From Corallium rubrum (Eukaryota > Cnidaria > Anthozoa > Scleralcyonacea > Coralliidae), in contig OZ036006.1 in assembly GCA_964035015.1 (NCBI GenBank), positions 13,125,445 to 13,189,444 on the forward strand: a DNA stretch of 64,000 nucleotides, written 5' to 3'. This document shows, piece by piece, positions 10,440 through 31,280 of this stretch. The stretch's first letter is position 1. The number at the start of each line of letters is the position of its first letter. The notes under the pieces are model-generated. The model saw nothing but the letters and a program-made list of their open reading frames with translations, did no database searches and had not been told where the DNA came from. The position numbers and the translations under genes are program-made.

Positions 10440-10484
10440 CTACAGACGGTACCGTTTCGGCCTTTCGGGCCTCATCAGTGTAGT
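10439..10484 (-). ncRNA. Type I hammerhead ribozyme, unit 1
   Basis: Read on the minus strand: stem I ACTACA (10484-10479), core CTGATGA (10478-10472), stem II GGCC-CGAAA-GGCC (10471-10459), core GAAA (10458-10455), stem III CGG-TA-CCG (10454-10447), cleavage triplet GTC ending at 10445, and stem I TGTAGT (10444-10439). All 6 bp of stem I, 4 bp of stem II and 3 bp of stem III are Watson-Crick. Self-cleavage would follow the C at 10445. The very short stem III is known from retrozyme and PLE hammerheads, which tend to act as dimers. Confidence 0.88.
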
Positions 10485-10667
10485 GCTGATGAGCAGGATG
10501 AAGGTAACTGCTTATGAGTCACCTTTGATGCCTCACAAAATGTGGGACATCAAAACCATGCCAGAGCGCTCAAACTGCAAGCAGTGAGCATGCGCACAAT
10601 GCGTAAGCGGCAATGGCTCATCCTGTAGAGCGCTCAATATGACCTAAAGGTCATAGAGCGATATCTA

Positions 10668-10713
10668 ACTACAGATGGTACCGTTTCGGCCTTTCGGGCC
10701 TCATCAGTGTAGT
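10668..10713 (-). ncRNA. Type I hammerhead ribozyme, unit 2
   Basis: Same motif as in unit 1, shifted by 229 bp, with intact CTGATGA, stem II, GAAA and stem I. One change turns the cleavage triplet from GTC to ATC and leaves a C-A mismatch next to the active site in stem III. AUC is a permitted triplet, but with the mismatch this copy is probably weaker. Cleavage in both copies would release a 229-nt monomer. Confidence 0.8.
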
Positions 10714-10845
10714 GCTGATGAGCAGAATAAAGGTAACTGCTTATGAGTCACCTTTGATGCCTCACAAAATGTGGGACATCAAAACCATGCCAGAGCGCTC
10801 AAACTGCAAGCAGTGAGCGTGCGCACAATGCGTAAGCGGCAATGG

Positions 10846-10848
<3 letters not shown>

Positions 10849-10881
<33 letters not shown>
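10849..10881. repeat. (AT)n microsatellite
   Basis: Alternating AT directly at the truncated end of the second tandem unit. Confidence 0.9.
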
Positions 10882-10882
<1 letters not shown>

Positions 10883-11467
10883 CTTAATATTGCGTATATA
10901 GAAGGTTGCTTTGAATTATCATTTGTCATGCTCTGCTTGTTTCGAAACGTGTCATAGTAAAGGGGAAAGAGAGATATGTTATAAAGCAGCTAAAAAACTT
11001 TATGCACTTATTTTTGCAGAAATGTAGACTGACGCGTTTTTATTTTGGGAGTATTTCTCTCTGTCGCGTCCCCACGGATGAGGAGCGAAGTGCCAACCGA
11101 CAACGTACAGTTCATACAATATCAAAGGGTTTAATAAAATCTGAACTACAACATTCGGTGAAAACTAAAAACCAAATTACAAAAATATGCACGATAAACA
11201 TACTACGCCGACTGACATTTGACATATAAAGACGAGTATACAACGTTACAACGACTTACATCTTTGGCCTTATATCGTCCTCCAAATAGCTCCGATAATA
11301 CTCCGATTAGTTCTCCAATTTACTCCAGACGACGAAATGTTCAAATATGGCCGCCCAAACCACCCGTTTCGCCCGAATCTATCCAGTATATTAACTAGTA
11401 GATTGGTACCAATCTCGACCAATTTCAATTAAACATTCCCAATGCTAGTGCCAGTCTTTTGTGCAAT
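10882..11467. other. Intergenic sequence, nothing recognised
   Basis: No domain, RNA gene or clear repeat is visible. The beginning (10,905-10,965) is a diverged relative of the direct repeat at 8860-8996. Confidence 0.4.
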
Positions 11468-12790
11468 AAAACAGTACACAACTTTTACTGAACAAATGTT
11501 GGATACAGTGCTTCCACTTGGAAGGAAATTTCCTTCCAAAAGGAAATTTTGGCATTTGGAAGGAAAATGAAAAGGAAATAAAATTTGGAAGGAAATTGGA
11601 AGGAAATTTGGTTATATGGAAGGAAAATGGAAGGAAATTGTGAAATTTGAACTTTTTCAGTAATTCGAAGTTGATGAAACCGCTTATTTTTTACTTTCGG
11701 GTTCAAAAACGTGTATAAATTAAAAACACGAGTAGTAATATGATGCGTGGCGTTAAATAAGGTTTTAAGCGGGAGACTGCTACACAAATAGCGTGGGCTC
11801 AATGTTTGCAATTTCTATTTTCTAAGGTGCATTCTGTGCAAATCTCACGCCGGAGGTTGGCGACGAGGCTCAGAGCTTTACGCCAAGACTACCAATTATT
11901 TTTTTATCGGACGTTTTGGTACGCCATGCACATTTGAAAATAATAAGTAATAATACGCAAAATAATAAGAAAATAATACGCCAAAAGAGGCAAAGTGCTG
12001 GTCACATTTGTTTGCACGCCAAGAAGACTGAACAAGTGCGTACGCCAATACGCCAAGATATCAAATTTTGGCACGCCAAGCACGAGGACAAGTCCACACC
12101 GGAGATATCCGGCGTTAGCAAATACGGAATGCACCCTTGGCATATAACTCATGCAAAGAATGATTGACTGGAGTTCAGAATCAAACCTCATCAGAAGATG
12201 AGGTTGATGATGGGGCTCCAGTTCCACCTCACTTGCAACTGCAAACCGGTACAAAGCGTGCATTGATCATGACATTATGTTTCAAACATTTTTCTGAGAA
12301 TTATTCTAGTTTCCAAAGGACAAATTTGACTAAAAGAGTTTGTAAAATTTTTGTAAACTTGAAGCTTATCTTTATTAGTTACATAGTTTGGGAATGTAAT
12401 TGCGAATTGTTAGTTGAGTAGAATTTCACATTTAAAAACTGAAAGTGGCTGTTGTCTAATTTGTCTTTGCATCTGCGCTTGCCCAGATACAAAAATAACT
12501 CGCTTTCTGGACATCGGAAAGCGTCGGAAATGTTCGGACTACATTCGAAAGCAAACTGGTGAAGTGTACGATCCAAATTTTAATAATTAGAAGAAGGATT
12601 TATAAGAGATTTTGGAGGGAAAACTGGAAGGAAATTTCAGATTTTGGGAAGGAAATTTTGCTAAAAAGAAGGATAAAAAAAGGAAATTTTGCTTTAGCCG
12701 AGTGGAAGCACTGGTTGGATATCAGTGTTTTAGTCGTTTATAACACTGATATCCAACATTTGTTTGGTAAAAGTTGTGTACTGTTTTTTG
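11468..12790. repeat. Segment with inverted ends and GGAAGGAAATTT-type repeats, upstream of the KDZ gene
   Basis: The left end (11468-11516: AAACAGTACACAACTTTTAC, then AACAAATGTTGGATACAGTG, then CTTCCAC) returns in reverse complement at 12699-12788 (GTGGAAGCACTG ... CCAACATTTG ... AAAAGTTGTGTACTGTTTT). The right end also contains an extra 15-bp-stem hairpin around 12717-12760 (TTGGATATCAGTGTT). Between them are GGAAGGAAATTT-like repeats (11517-11650 and 12612-12700), a cluster of ACGCCA motifs (11,875-12,080) and an imperfect inverted pair (GGTGCATTC at 11,828 and GAATGCACC at 12,128). It may be a non-autonomous element or rearranged 5' flank. Confidence 0.5.
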
Positions 12791-12793
12791 CGA

Positions 12794-22434
<9,641 letters not shown>

Positions 22435-23897
22435 TTGGAATCTAAATTCCAATCTCGCCACTTATTATACTATGTCAGATTGGAATCTAAATTCCAACCT
22501 CGTCACTTATTATACTATGTCAGATTGGAATCTAAATTCCAATCTCGCCAATTATTATACTATATCAGCTTGGAATCTAAATTCCAACCTCGCCACTTAT
22601 TATACTATGTCGGATTGGAATCTAAATTCCAACCTCGCCACTTATTATACTATGTCAGATTGGAATCTAAATTCCAATCTCGCCACTTATTATACTATGT
22701 CAGATTGGAATCTAAATTCCAATCTCGTCACTTATTGTCAGATTGGAATCTAAATCTCGCCACTTATTATACTATGTCAGATTGGAATCTAAATTCCACT
22801 CTCGCCACTTATTATACTATGTCAGATTGGAATCTAAATTCCAATCTCGTCACTTATTGTCAGATTGGAATCTAAATCTCGTCACTTATTATACTATGTC
22901 AGATTGGAATCTAAATTCCAATCTCGTCACTTATTGTCAGATTGGAATCTAAATCTCGTCACTTCTTGTACTATGTCAGATAGGAATCTAAATTCCAATC
23001 TCGTCACTTATTATACTATGTCAGATAGGAATCTAAATTCCAATCTCGTCACTTATTATACTATGTCAGATTGGAATCCAAATTCCAATCTCGCCACTTA
23101 TTATACTATGTCAGATTGGAATCCAAATTCCAATCTCGCCACTTATTATACTATGTCAGGTAGGAATCTAAATTCCAATCTCGTCACCTATTATACTATG
23201 TCAGATTGGAATCTAAATTCCAACCTCGTCACTTATTGTACTATGTCAGATTGGAATCTAAATTCCAATCTCGTCACTTATTATACTATGTCAGATTGGA
23301 ATCTAAATTCCAATCTCGCCACTTATTATACTATGTCAGATTGGAATCTAAATTCCAATCTCGCCACTTATTATACTATGTCAGATTGGAATCTAAATTC
23401 CAATCTCGTCACTTATTATACTATGTCAGATTGGAATCTAAATTCCAACCTCGTCACTTATTGTACTATGTCAGATTGGAATCTAAATTCCAACCTCGCC
23501 ACTTATTATACTATGTCAGATTGGAATCTAAATCTCGCCACTTATTATACTATGTCAGATAGGAATCTAAATTCCAACCTCGCCACTTATTATACTATGT
23601 CAGATTGGAATCTAAATCTCGTCATTTATTATACTGTTAGATTGGAATCTAAATTCCAATCTCGTTACTTATTATACTATGTCAGATTGAAATCTAAATT
23701 CCAACCTCGCCACTTATTATACTATGTCAGATTGGAATCTAAACCTCGCCACTTATTATACTATGTCAGATTGGAATCTAAATTCCAACCTCGCCACTTA
23801 TTATACTATGTCAGATTGGAATCTAAATCTCGCCACTTATTATACTATGTCAGATAGGAATCCAAATTCCAACCTCGCCACTTATTATACTATGTCA
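22435..23897 (+). repeat. 45-bp minisatellite, plus orientation, first block
   Basis: About 32 units. A typical unit is ATTGGAATCTAAATTCCAAT, then CTCGCCACTTATTATAC, then TATGTCAG. The first 20 bases are an inverted repeat (ATTGGAAT/ATTCCAAT around CTAA). Common variants are T/C in AATCTC/AACCTC, C/T in CGCCAC/CGTCAC, a 39-bp unit lacking 6 bp of the palindrome, and units lacking the TATACTATG part. The array starts on the base after the KDZ stop codon. Confidence 0.97.
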
Positions 23898-24847
23898 GTA
23901 GTAATACCCCCCCATCGAGGGACCAAAGGGATGCCGCCTCATTAAATATTCAATTTTTAATTATTCATTCTCATGCTCCTTTGCGACCCTCTAACCCTAA
24001 TCTCGTTACGTAATTATGTTTCGTGCTCCTATATGACCCCCTAACCCTAATCTCACTCAACCCTCCCGGTTTTCACTACGTCATACCGACTTATTATTTA
24101 TTCATTCTCAGACTCCTTTGGGACGTAGTAACCCTAACTTTCCCCCCTAACCCTAGCTGTCACTCAACCCCCCTGGTATTCACTACGTCATTCCCGATTG
24201 GTCTCCGACTGATTTCCGAAGTTACGTAAAAGGCACTGGACTTATCTCTTTATAACTAATAGAAACCAACTTTCATTTAAACCCTTAACCCTACTTATAG
24301 CCAACACTTGTGGGACACGTATACGTACAGAGCATGCGTACAGTAAACTTTAACAAAATAGACGTTCTTTACAAGGAACTAAAGAGAAATTGATAGAGGC
24401 ACTTTATATTTTTTTATCTGAAACCTTGTCTCGATGAGTATAGAGAGTTTTGAGCAGCCGAAGTGTCTGAATTGGCTGAGCTCGTATGGACTTAAATCAA
24501 TAGCATATGATGAATATTATATTAGGTTTAGAGCCTAAACATTCAATCATCCTAGAATCATTGCTAGCTAAACCCTTCGTTTGTAAGTGAAGAAATCGTA
24601 AGAAGATAGAATGAGGAGTCAATTCTAAAAGCCATAAGAACGTTTTTAAGTGTCGATATATAAACGAAATATTATTTGGCTGCGGGACGGCTGAGTATCG
24701 ACTTGAATTAATAGCAACATGAATATTATATTAGTTAGAACTTAAACGGCCAAACAGCTCTTTACCCATTTACTTGGAGATATGTGCCGAATTGTCGCTT
24801 ATTTGGCTTTAGTTTATAAGTAAACGATGCCTTGAATGAAGAAATCG

Positions 24848-24984
24848 TTCGGCAAACTGTTCGAAAGACATTGAATCATTTTCTTCAGAGGGGTTTGCCA
24901 GAATATAAACCGAGAAACCGTTCGGCAAGCTGTTCGAAAGACATTGAATCATTTTCTTCAGAGGGGTTTGCCAGAATATAAACT
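24848..24984. repeat. Direct duplication inside the palindrome arm, mirrored at 29187-29323
   Basis: Two copies of a roughly 65-bp segment, CGTTCGGCAA(A/G)CTGTTCGAA to TTTGCCAGAATATAAAC, separated by a few bases. The mirror arm has the same pair. Confidence 0.85.
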
Positions 24985-25245
24985 GTCAAGGGTTAAACGG
25001 CTGACTCGGCTATTTTATTAACGTCGTCAAGCATCTTGTTAATGTTGCTACGGCTGATATTTGCGTATTTATGCTCAGTGCACGTGCAGGAGACAAAAGA
25101 GAAAACTCATTAAAGTTACTAATGACCAAAACATAACCGGATTTGCATATAAGTAGAATATTTAATTCATTTTAGGGGTGATCATGAGTTTTTTGGGAAT
25201 AATAAGGGGCCTGAAGAGGTATTAATATATGGACAAGTTTAGGCG

Positions 25246-25545
25246 AAAAAGTTAGTCTTAGGACTATAGTCTTAGTTTTAGGACTATATAGTCTTAGTTT
25301 TAGCACTATATAGTCTTAGTCTTAGCACTATATAGTCTTAGTATTAGGACTATAGTCTTAGTCTTAGGAATATATAGTCTTAGTCTTAGGACTATATAGT
25401 CTTAGTTTTAGGACTATAGTCTTAGTCTTACGGATTATAGTCTTAGTCTTTGTCTTAGTCTTAGGACTATAGTCTTAGTCTTAGGACTATAGTCTTAGTC
25501 TTAGGACTATATACTCTTTGGACTATATAGTCTTAGTCTTATAAT
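25246..25545. repeat. TAGTCTTAG tract, mirrored at about 28625-28925
   Basis: Short units of ACTATAGTCTTAG with GTCTTAGTCTTAGG variants. Palindromic ACTATATAGT occurs at many junctions. Low complexity and non-coding. Confidence 0.9.
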
Positions 25546-25549
25546 CACC

Positions 25550-25700
25550 GCAGGGGTAATCCCCAAACACCCCCGGGGTACCCCAATCACCCCTGGGGTA
25601 ACCCCAAACACCCCGGGGGTAACCCCCAAACACCCCTGGGGTACCCCAATCAACCCAGGGGTACCCCAATCACCCCAGGGATACCCACAAACACCCCTGT
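25550..25700. repeat. CCCCTGGGGTA tract, mirrored at about 28470-28622
   Basis: Units of about 30 bp combining ACCCC, CAATCACCCC or CAAACACCCC and the palindromic CCCCTGGGG. One difference between arms (AATCAACCC versus AAACAACCC) shows that they are not perfectly identical. Confidence 0.85.
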
Positions 25701-25737
25701 CGTGACACTTTTTACATTTTGTCACGGAAGAACAGCC

Positions 25738-26150
25738 AGGACTCGGAGCTGGGAGCCGATGGCTCGGAGCCAGGAGCCAAGGGCTCGGAGCTAGGAGCCG
25801 AGGGCTCGGAGCCAGGAGCCGGGGACTCGGAGCCAGGAGCCGGCGGCTCGGAGCCAGGAGCCGTGGGGCTCGGAGCCAGGAGCCAAGGGCTCGGAGCCAG
25901 GAGCCGGAGGCTCGGAGCCAGGAGCCGGGGGCTCGGAGCCAGGAGACGGGGGCTCGGGGCCAGGAGCCGGTGGCTCGGAGCTAGGAGCCGGGGGCTCGGA
26001 GCCAGGAGACGGGGGCTCGGAGCCAGGAGCCGGGGGGCTCGGAGCCAGGAGCCAAGGGCTCGGAGCCAGGAGCTGGGGGGCTCGGAGCCATGAGCCGGGG
26101 CCTCGGAGCCGGGAGCCAAGGGCTCGGAGCTCGCAGCCGAGAGTTCGGAG
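25738..26150. repeat. GC-rich GGAGCC tract, mirrored at 28018-28433
   Basis: About 17 units of 21-24 bp built from CTCGGAGCCAGGAGCC with GGGGG or AAGGG spacers. Base composition differs sharply from the AT-rich surroundings. Open frames on both strands are period artefacts. Confidence 0.92.
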
Positions 26151-27062
26151 TCTTATCTTCCTTATCTTCCTCTTATCTTCCCATTATCTTCCTTGTCTTC
26201 CTCTTATCTTCCCCTTATCTTCCCCATTATCTTCCTTATTTTCCTCTTATCTTCCCATTATCTTCCTTTATCTTCCCATTATCTTCCTTATCTTCCTCTT
26301 ATCTTCCTCTTATCTTCCCCTTATCTTCCCCTTATCTTCCCATTATCTTCCTTTATCTTCCTCTTATCTTCCCCTTATCTTCCCCTTATCTTCCCCTTAT
26401 CTTCCCCTTATCTTCATCTTATCTTCCTTATCTTCCCCTTATCTTCCCATTATCTTCCTTATCTTCCTCTTATCTTCATCTTATCTTCGTTATCTTCCCC
26501 TTATCTTCCCCTTATCTTCCCCTTATCTTCCTTATTTTCCTCTTATCTTCCCCTTATCTTCCCATTATCTTCCCATTATCTTCCTCTTATCTTCATCTTA
26601 TCTTCCTTATCTTCCCCTTATCTTCCTCTTATCTTCATCTTATCTTCCTTATCTTCCCCTTATCTTCCCATTATCTTCCTTATCTTCCTCTTATCTTCAT
26701 CTTATCTTCCTTATCTTCCCCTTATCTTCCCATTATCTTCATCTTATCTTCCTTATCTTCCCCTTATCTTCCCATTATCTTTTTTATCTTCCTCTTATCT
26801 TCATCTTATCTTCCTTATCTTCCCCTTATCTTCCCATTATCTTCCTTATCTTCCTTATCTTCCTCTTATCTTCATCTTATCTTCCTTATCTTCCCATTAT
26901 CTTCCTTATCTTCCTCTTATCTTCCCCTTATCTTCCCCTTATCTTACCATAGTCTTCCTTTATCTTCCTATCTTCCCCTTATCTTCCCCTTATCTTCCCT
27001 TTACCTTTCTTATCTTCCCTTTATCTCCTTCTTATCTTCCTTATATTCCACTTATCTTCCCA
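26150..27062. repeat. TTATCTTCC tract, mirrored at 27118-28018
   Basis: About 900 bp of 9- and 12-bp units (TTATCTTCC, TTATCTTCCCC, TTATCTTCCCA, TTATCTTCAT). Both arms are open in two frames because the unit lengths are mostly multiples of three. The resulting Ser/Leu/Pro/Tyr translations are not credible proteins. Confidence 0.92.
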
Positions 27063-30000
27063 TAAGATTGATTCTTATAAGATTGAATAATTGTATCCTA
27101 GGATTGAATCAATCTTATGAGAAGATAAGGGGGATATAAGGAAGATAAAAAGAGATAAAGGGAAGATAAGAAAGGTAAAGGGAAGATAAGGGGAAGATAA
27201 GGGGAAGATAGGAAGATAAAGGAAGACTATGGTAAGATAAGGGGAAGATAAGGGGAAGATAAGAGGAAGATAAGGAAGATAATGGGAAGATAAGGAAGAT
27301 AAGATGAAGATAAGAGGAAGATAAGGAAGATAAGGAAGATAATGGGAAGATAAGGGGAAGATAAGGAAGATAAGATGAAGATAAGAGGAAGATAAGGAAG
27401 ATAATGGGAAGATAAGGGGAAGATAAGGAAGATAAGATGAAGATAATGGGAAGATAAGGGGAAGATAAGGAAGATAAGATGAAGATAAGAGGAAGATAAG
27501 GAAGATAATGGGAAGATAAGGGGAAGATAAGGAAGATAAGATGAAGATAAGAGGAAGATAAGGGGAAGATAAGGAAGATAAGATGAAGATAAGAGGAAGA
27601 TAATGGGAAGATAATGGGAAGATAAGGGGAAGATAAGAGGAAAATAAGGAAGATAAGGGGAAGATAAGGGGAAGATAAGGGGAAGATAACGAAGATAAGA
27701 TGAAGATAAGAGGAAGATAAGGAAGATAATGGGAAGACAAGGGGAAGATAAGGAAGATAAGATGAAGATAAGATAAGGAAGATAAGGGGAAGATAAGGGG
27801 AAGATAAGAGGAAGATAAAGGAAGATAATGGGAAGATAAGGGGAAGATAAGGGGAAGATAAGAGGAAGATAAGAGGAAGATAAGGAAGATAATGGGAAGA
27901 TAAAGGAAGATAATGGGAAGATAAGAGGAAAATAAGGAAGATAATGGGAAGATAAGGGGAAGATAAGAGGAAGACAAGGAAGATAATGGGAAGATAAGAG
28001 GAAGATAAGGAAGATAAGACTCCGAACTCTCGGCTGCGAGCTCCGAGCCCTTGGCTCCCGGCTCCGAGGCCCCGGCTCATGGCTCCGAGCCCCCCAGCTC
28101 CTGGCTCCGAGCCCTTGGCTCCTGGCTCCGAGCCCCCCGGCTCCTGGCTCCGAGCCCCCGTCTCCTGGCTCCGAGCCCCCGGCTCCTAGCTCCGAGCCAC
28201 CGGCTCCTGGCCCCGAGCCCCCGTCTCCTGGCTCCGAGCCCCCGGCTCCTGGCTCCGAGCCTCCGGCTCCTGGCTCCGAGCCCTTGGCTCCTGGCTCCGA
28301 GCCCCACGGCTCCTGGCTCCGAGCCGCCGGCTCCTGGCTCCGAGTCCCCGGCTCCTGGCTCCGAGCCCTCGGCTCCTAGCTCCGAGCCCTTGGCTCCTGG
28401 CTCCGAGCCATCGGCTCCCAGCTCCGAGTCCTGGCTGTTCTTCCGTGACAAAATGTAAAAAGTGTCACGACAGGGGTGTTTGTGGGTATCCCTGGGGTGA
28501 TTGGGGTACCCCTGGGTTGTTTGGGGTACCCCAGGGGTGTTTGGGGGTTACCCCCGGGGTGTTTGGGGTTACCCCAGGGGTGATTGGGGTACCCCGGGGG
28601 TGTTTGGGGATTACCCCTGCGGTGATTATAAGACTAAGACTATATAGTCCAAAGAGTATATAGTCCTAAGACTAAGACTATAGTCCTAAGACTAAGACTA
28701 TAGTCCTAAGACTAAGACAAAGACTAAGACTATAATCCGTAAGACTAAGACTATAGTCCTAAAACTAAGACTATATAGTCCTAAGACTAAGACTATATAT
28801 TCCTAAGACTAAGACTATAGTCCTAATACTAAGACTATATAGTGCTAAGACTAAGACTATATAGTGCTAAAACTAAGACTATATAGTCCTAAAACTAAGA
28901 CTATAGTCCTAAGACTAACTTTTTCGCCTAAACTTGTCCATATATTAATACCTCTTCAGGCCCCTTATTATTCCCAAAAAACTCATGATCACCCCTAAAA
29001 TGAATTAAATATTCTACTTATATGCAAATCCGGTTATGTTTTGGTCATTAGTAACTTTAATGAGTTTTCTCTTTTGTCTCCTGCACGTGCACTGAGCATA
29101 AATACGCAAATATCAGCCGTAGCAACATTAACAAGATGCTTGACGACGTTAATAAAATAGCCGAGTCAGCCGTTTAACCCTTGACAGTTTATATTCTGGC
29201 AAACCCCTCTGAAGAAAATGATTCAATGTCTTTCGAACAGCTTGCCGAACGGTTTCTCGGTTTATATTCTGGCAAACCCCTCTGAAGAAAATGATTCAAT
29301 GTCTTTCGAACAGTTTGCCGAACGATTTCTTCATTCAAGGCATCGTTTACTTATAAACTAAAGCCAAATAAGCGACAATTCGGCACATATCTCCAAGTAA
29401 ATGGGTAAAGAGCTGTTTGGCCGTTTAAGTTCTAACTAATATAATATTCATGTTGCTATTAATTCAAGTCGATACTCAGCCGTCCCGCAGCCAAATAATA
29501 TTTCGTTTATATATCGACACTTAAAAACGTTCTTATGGCTTTTAGAATTGACTCCTCATTCTATCTTCTTACGATTTCTTCACTTACAAACGAAGGGTTT
29601 AGCTAGCAATGATTCTAGGATGATTGAATGTTTAGGCTCTAAACCTAATATAATATTCATCATATGCTATTGATTTAAGTCCATACGAGCTCAGCCAATT
29701 CAGACACTTCGGCTGCTCAAAACTCTCTATACTCATCGAGACAAGGTTTCAGATAAAAAAATATAAAGTGCCTCTATCAATTTCTCTTTAGTTCCTTGTA
29801 AAGAACGTCTATTTTGTTAAAGTTTACTGTACGCATGCTCTGTACGTATACGTGTCCCACAAGTGTTGGCTATAAGTAGGGTTAAGGGTTTAAATGAAAG
29901 TTGGTTTCTATTAGTTATAAAGAGATAAGTCCAGTGCCTTTTACGTAACTTCGGAAATCAGTCGGAGACCAATCGGGAATGACGTAGTGAATACCAGGGG

Positions 30001-30280
30001 GGTTGAGTGACAGCTAGGGTTAGGGGGGAAAGTTAGGGTTACTACGTCCCAAAGGAGTCTGAGAATGAATAAATAATAAGTCGGTATGACGTAGTGAAAA
30101 CCGGGAGGGTTGAGTGAGATTAGGGTTAGGGGGTCATATAGGAGCACGAAACATAATTACGTAACGAGATTAGGGTTAGAGGGTCGCAAAGGAGCATGAG
30201 AATGAATAATTAAAACTTGAATATTTAATGAGGCGGCATCCCTTTGGTCCCTCGATGGGGGGGTATTACTACTTATGTCA

Positions 30281-31280
30281 GATTGGAATCCAAATTCCAA
30301 CCTCGCCACTTATTATACTATGTCAGATTGGAATCTAAATTCCAATCTCACCACTTATTATACTATGTCAGATTGGAATCTAAATTCCAACCTCGCCACT
30401 TATTATACTATGTCAGATTGGAATCTAAATTCCAATCTCGCCACTTATTATACTATGTCAGATTGGAATCTAAATCTCGTCACTTATTATACTATGTCAA
30501 ATTGGAATCTAAATCTCGTCACTTATTGTACTATATCAGGTTGGAATCTAAATTCCAATCTCGCCACTTATTATACCATGTCAGATTGGAATCTAAATTC
30601 CAATCTCGCCACTTATTATGCTATGTCAGATAGGAATCTAAATTCCAATCTCGCCACTTATTATACTATGTCAGATTGGAATCTAAATTCCAATCTCGCC
30701 ACTTATTATACTATGTCAGATTGGAATCTAAATTCCAATCTCGCCACTTATTATAGTATGTCAGATTGGAATCCAAATTCCAATCTCGCCACTTATTATA
30801 CTATGTCAGATTGGAATCTAAATTCCTATCTCGCCACTTATTATACTATGTCAGATTGGAATCTAAATTCCAATCTCGTCACTTATTATACTATGTCAGA
30901 TTGGAATCTAAATTCCAATCTCGCCACTTATTATACTATGTCAGATTGGAATCTAAATTCCAATCTCGCCACTTATTATACTATGTCAGATTGGAATCTA
31001 AATCTCGTCACTTATTATACTATGTCAGATTGGAATCTAAATTCCAACCTCGTCACTTATTATACTATGTCAGATTGGAATCTAAATCTCGCCACTTATT
31101 ATACTATGTGAGATTGGAATCTATATTCCAATCTCGTCACTTATTATACTATGTCAGATTGGAATCTAAATTCCAATCTCGCCACTTATTATACTATGTC
31201 AGATTGGAATCTAAATTCCAATCTCGCCACTTATTATACTATGTCAGATTGGAATCTAAATTCCAATCTCGCCGCTTATT
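30281..31280 (+). repeat. 45-bp minisatellite, plus orientation, continuation after the palindrome
   Basis: About 22 units of the same family and orientation as the first block. The array ends after CTCGCCGCTTATTTATATAA and passes into unique sequence. Confidence 0.97.

Larger units (their letters stand above)
10438..10850 (-). mobile_element. Retrozyme-like tandem repeat, 229-bp unit, 1.8 copies
   Basis: Unit 1 is 10438-10666. Unit 2 starts at 10667 and stops at 10850, where it meets a (TA)n tract. The copies are nearly identical (differences include GACGG/GATGG, AGGATGA/AGAATAA and GCATG/GCGTG). Each unit carries one hammerhead ribozyme on the minus strand and no coding sequence. Tandem units of a few hundred bp with one type I hammerhead each are the described form of metazoan retrozymes, small non-autonomous elements that spread through circular RNA. 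The assignment rests on this architecture. The TA tracts on both sides fit insertion into a microsatellite. Confidence 0.75.
23898..30272. mobile_element. 6,375-bp giant palindrome (foldback-type element) inside the minisatellite
   Basis: The left arm 23898-27074 and right arm 27106-30272 are near-perfect reverse complements around a 31-bp centre. The ends are GTAGTAATACCCCCCC and GGGGGGGTATTACTAC. Flanking bases CTATGTCA (23890-23897) and TTATGTCA (30273-30280) look like an 8-bp target-site duplication with one change. The minisatellite has the same orientation on both sides, which indicates insertion, not inversion. Each arm contains in order: telomere-like CTAACCC motifs, a 70-bp direct duplication, a TAGTCTTAG tract, a CCCCTGGGGTA tract, a GGAGCC-rich tract and a TTATCTTCC tract. 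No transposase frame is present. Confidence 0.88.

Noticed and set aside
12764..12793. Upstream TTG as the start of KDZ exon 1
   Set aside because: Eukaryotic initiation strongly favours ATG. The first ATG is at 12794, and the upstream residues come from the inverted-repeat flank.
25712..26119. Pro/Ser/Glu or Gly-rich open frames over the GGAGCC tract
   Set aside because: Open on both strands because of the 21-24 bp period. They are a low-complexity artefact.
26090..28080. Ser/Leu/Pro/Tyr-rich open frames in the palindrome
   Set aside because: They translate the TTATCTTCC tract and appear symmetrically on opposite strands in the two arms.
23898..30272. Palindrome as a simple assembly or hairpin-read artefact
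   Set aside because: An artefact would also invert the flanking minisatellite on one side. Both flanks keep the same orientation, and an 8-bp duplication fits. Long-read confirmation would still be useful.
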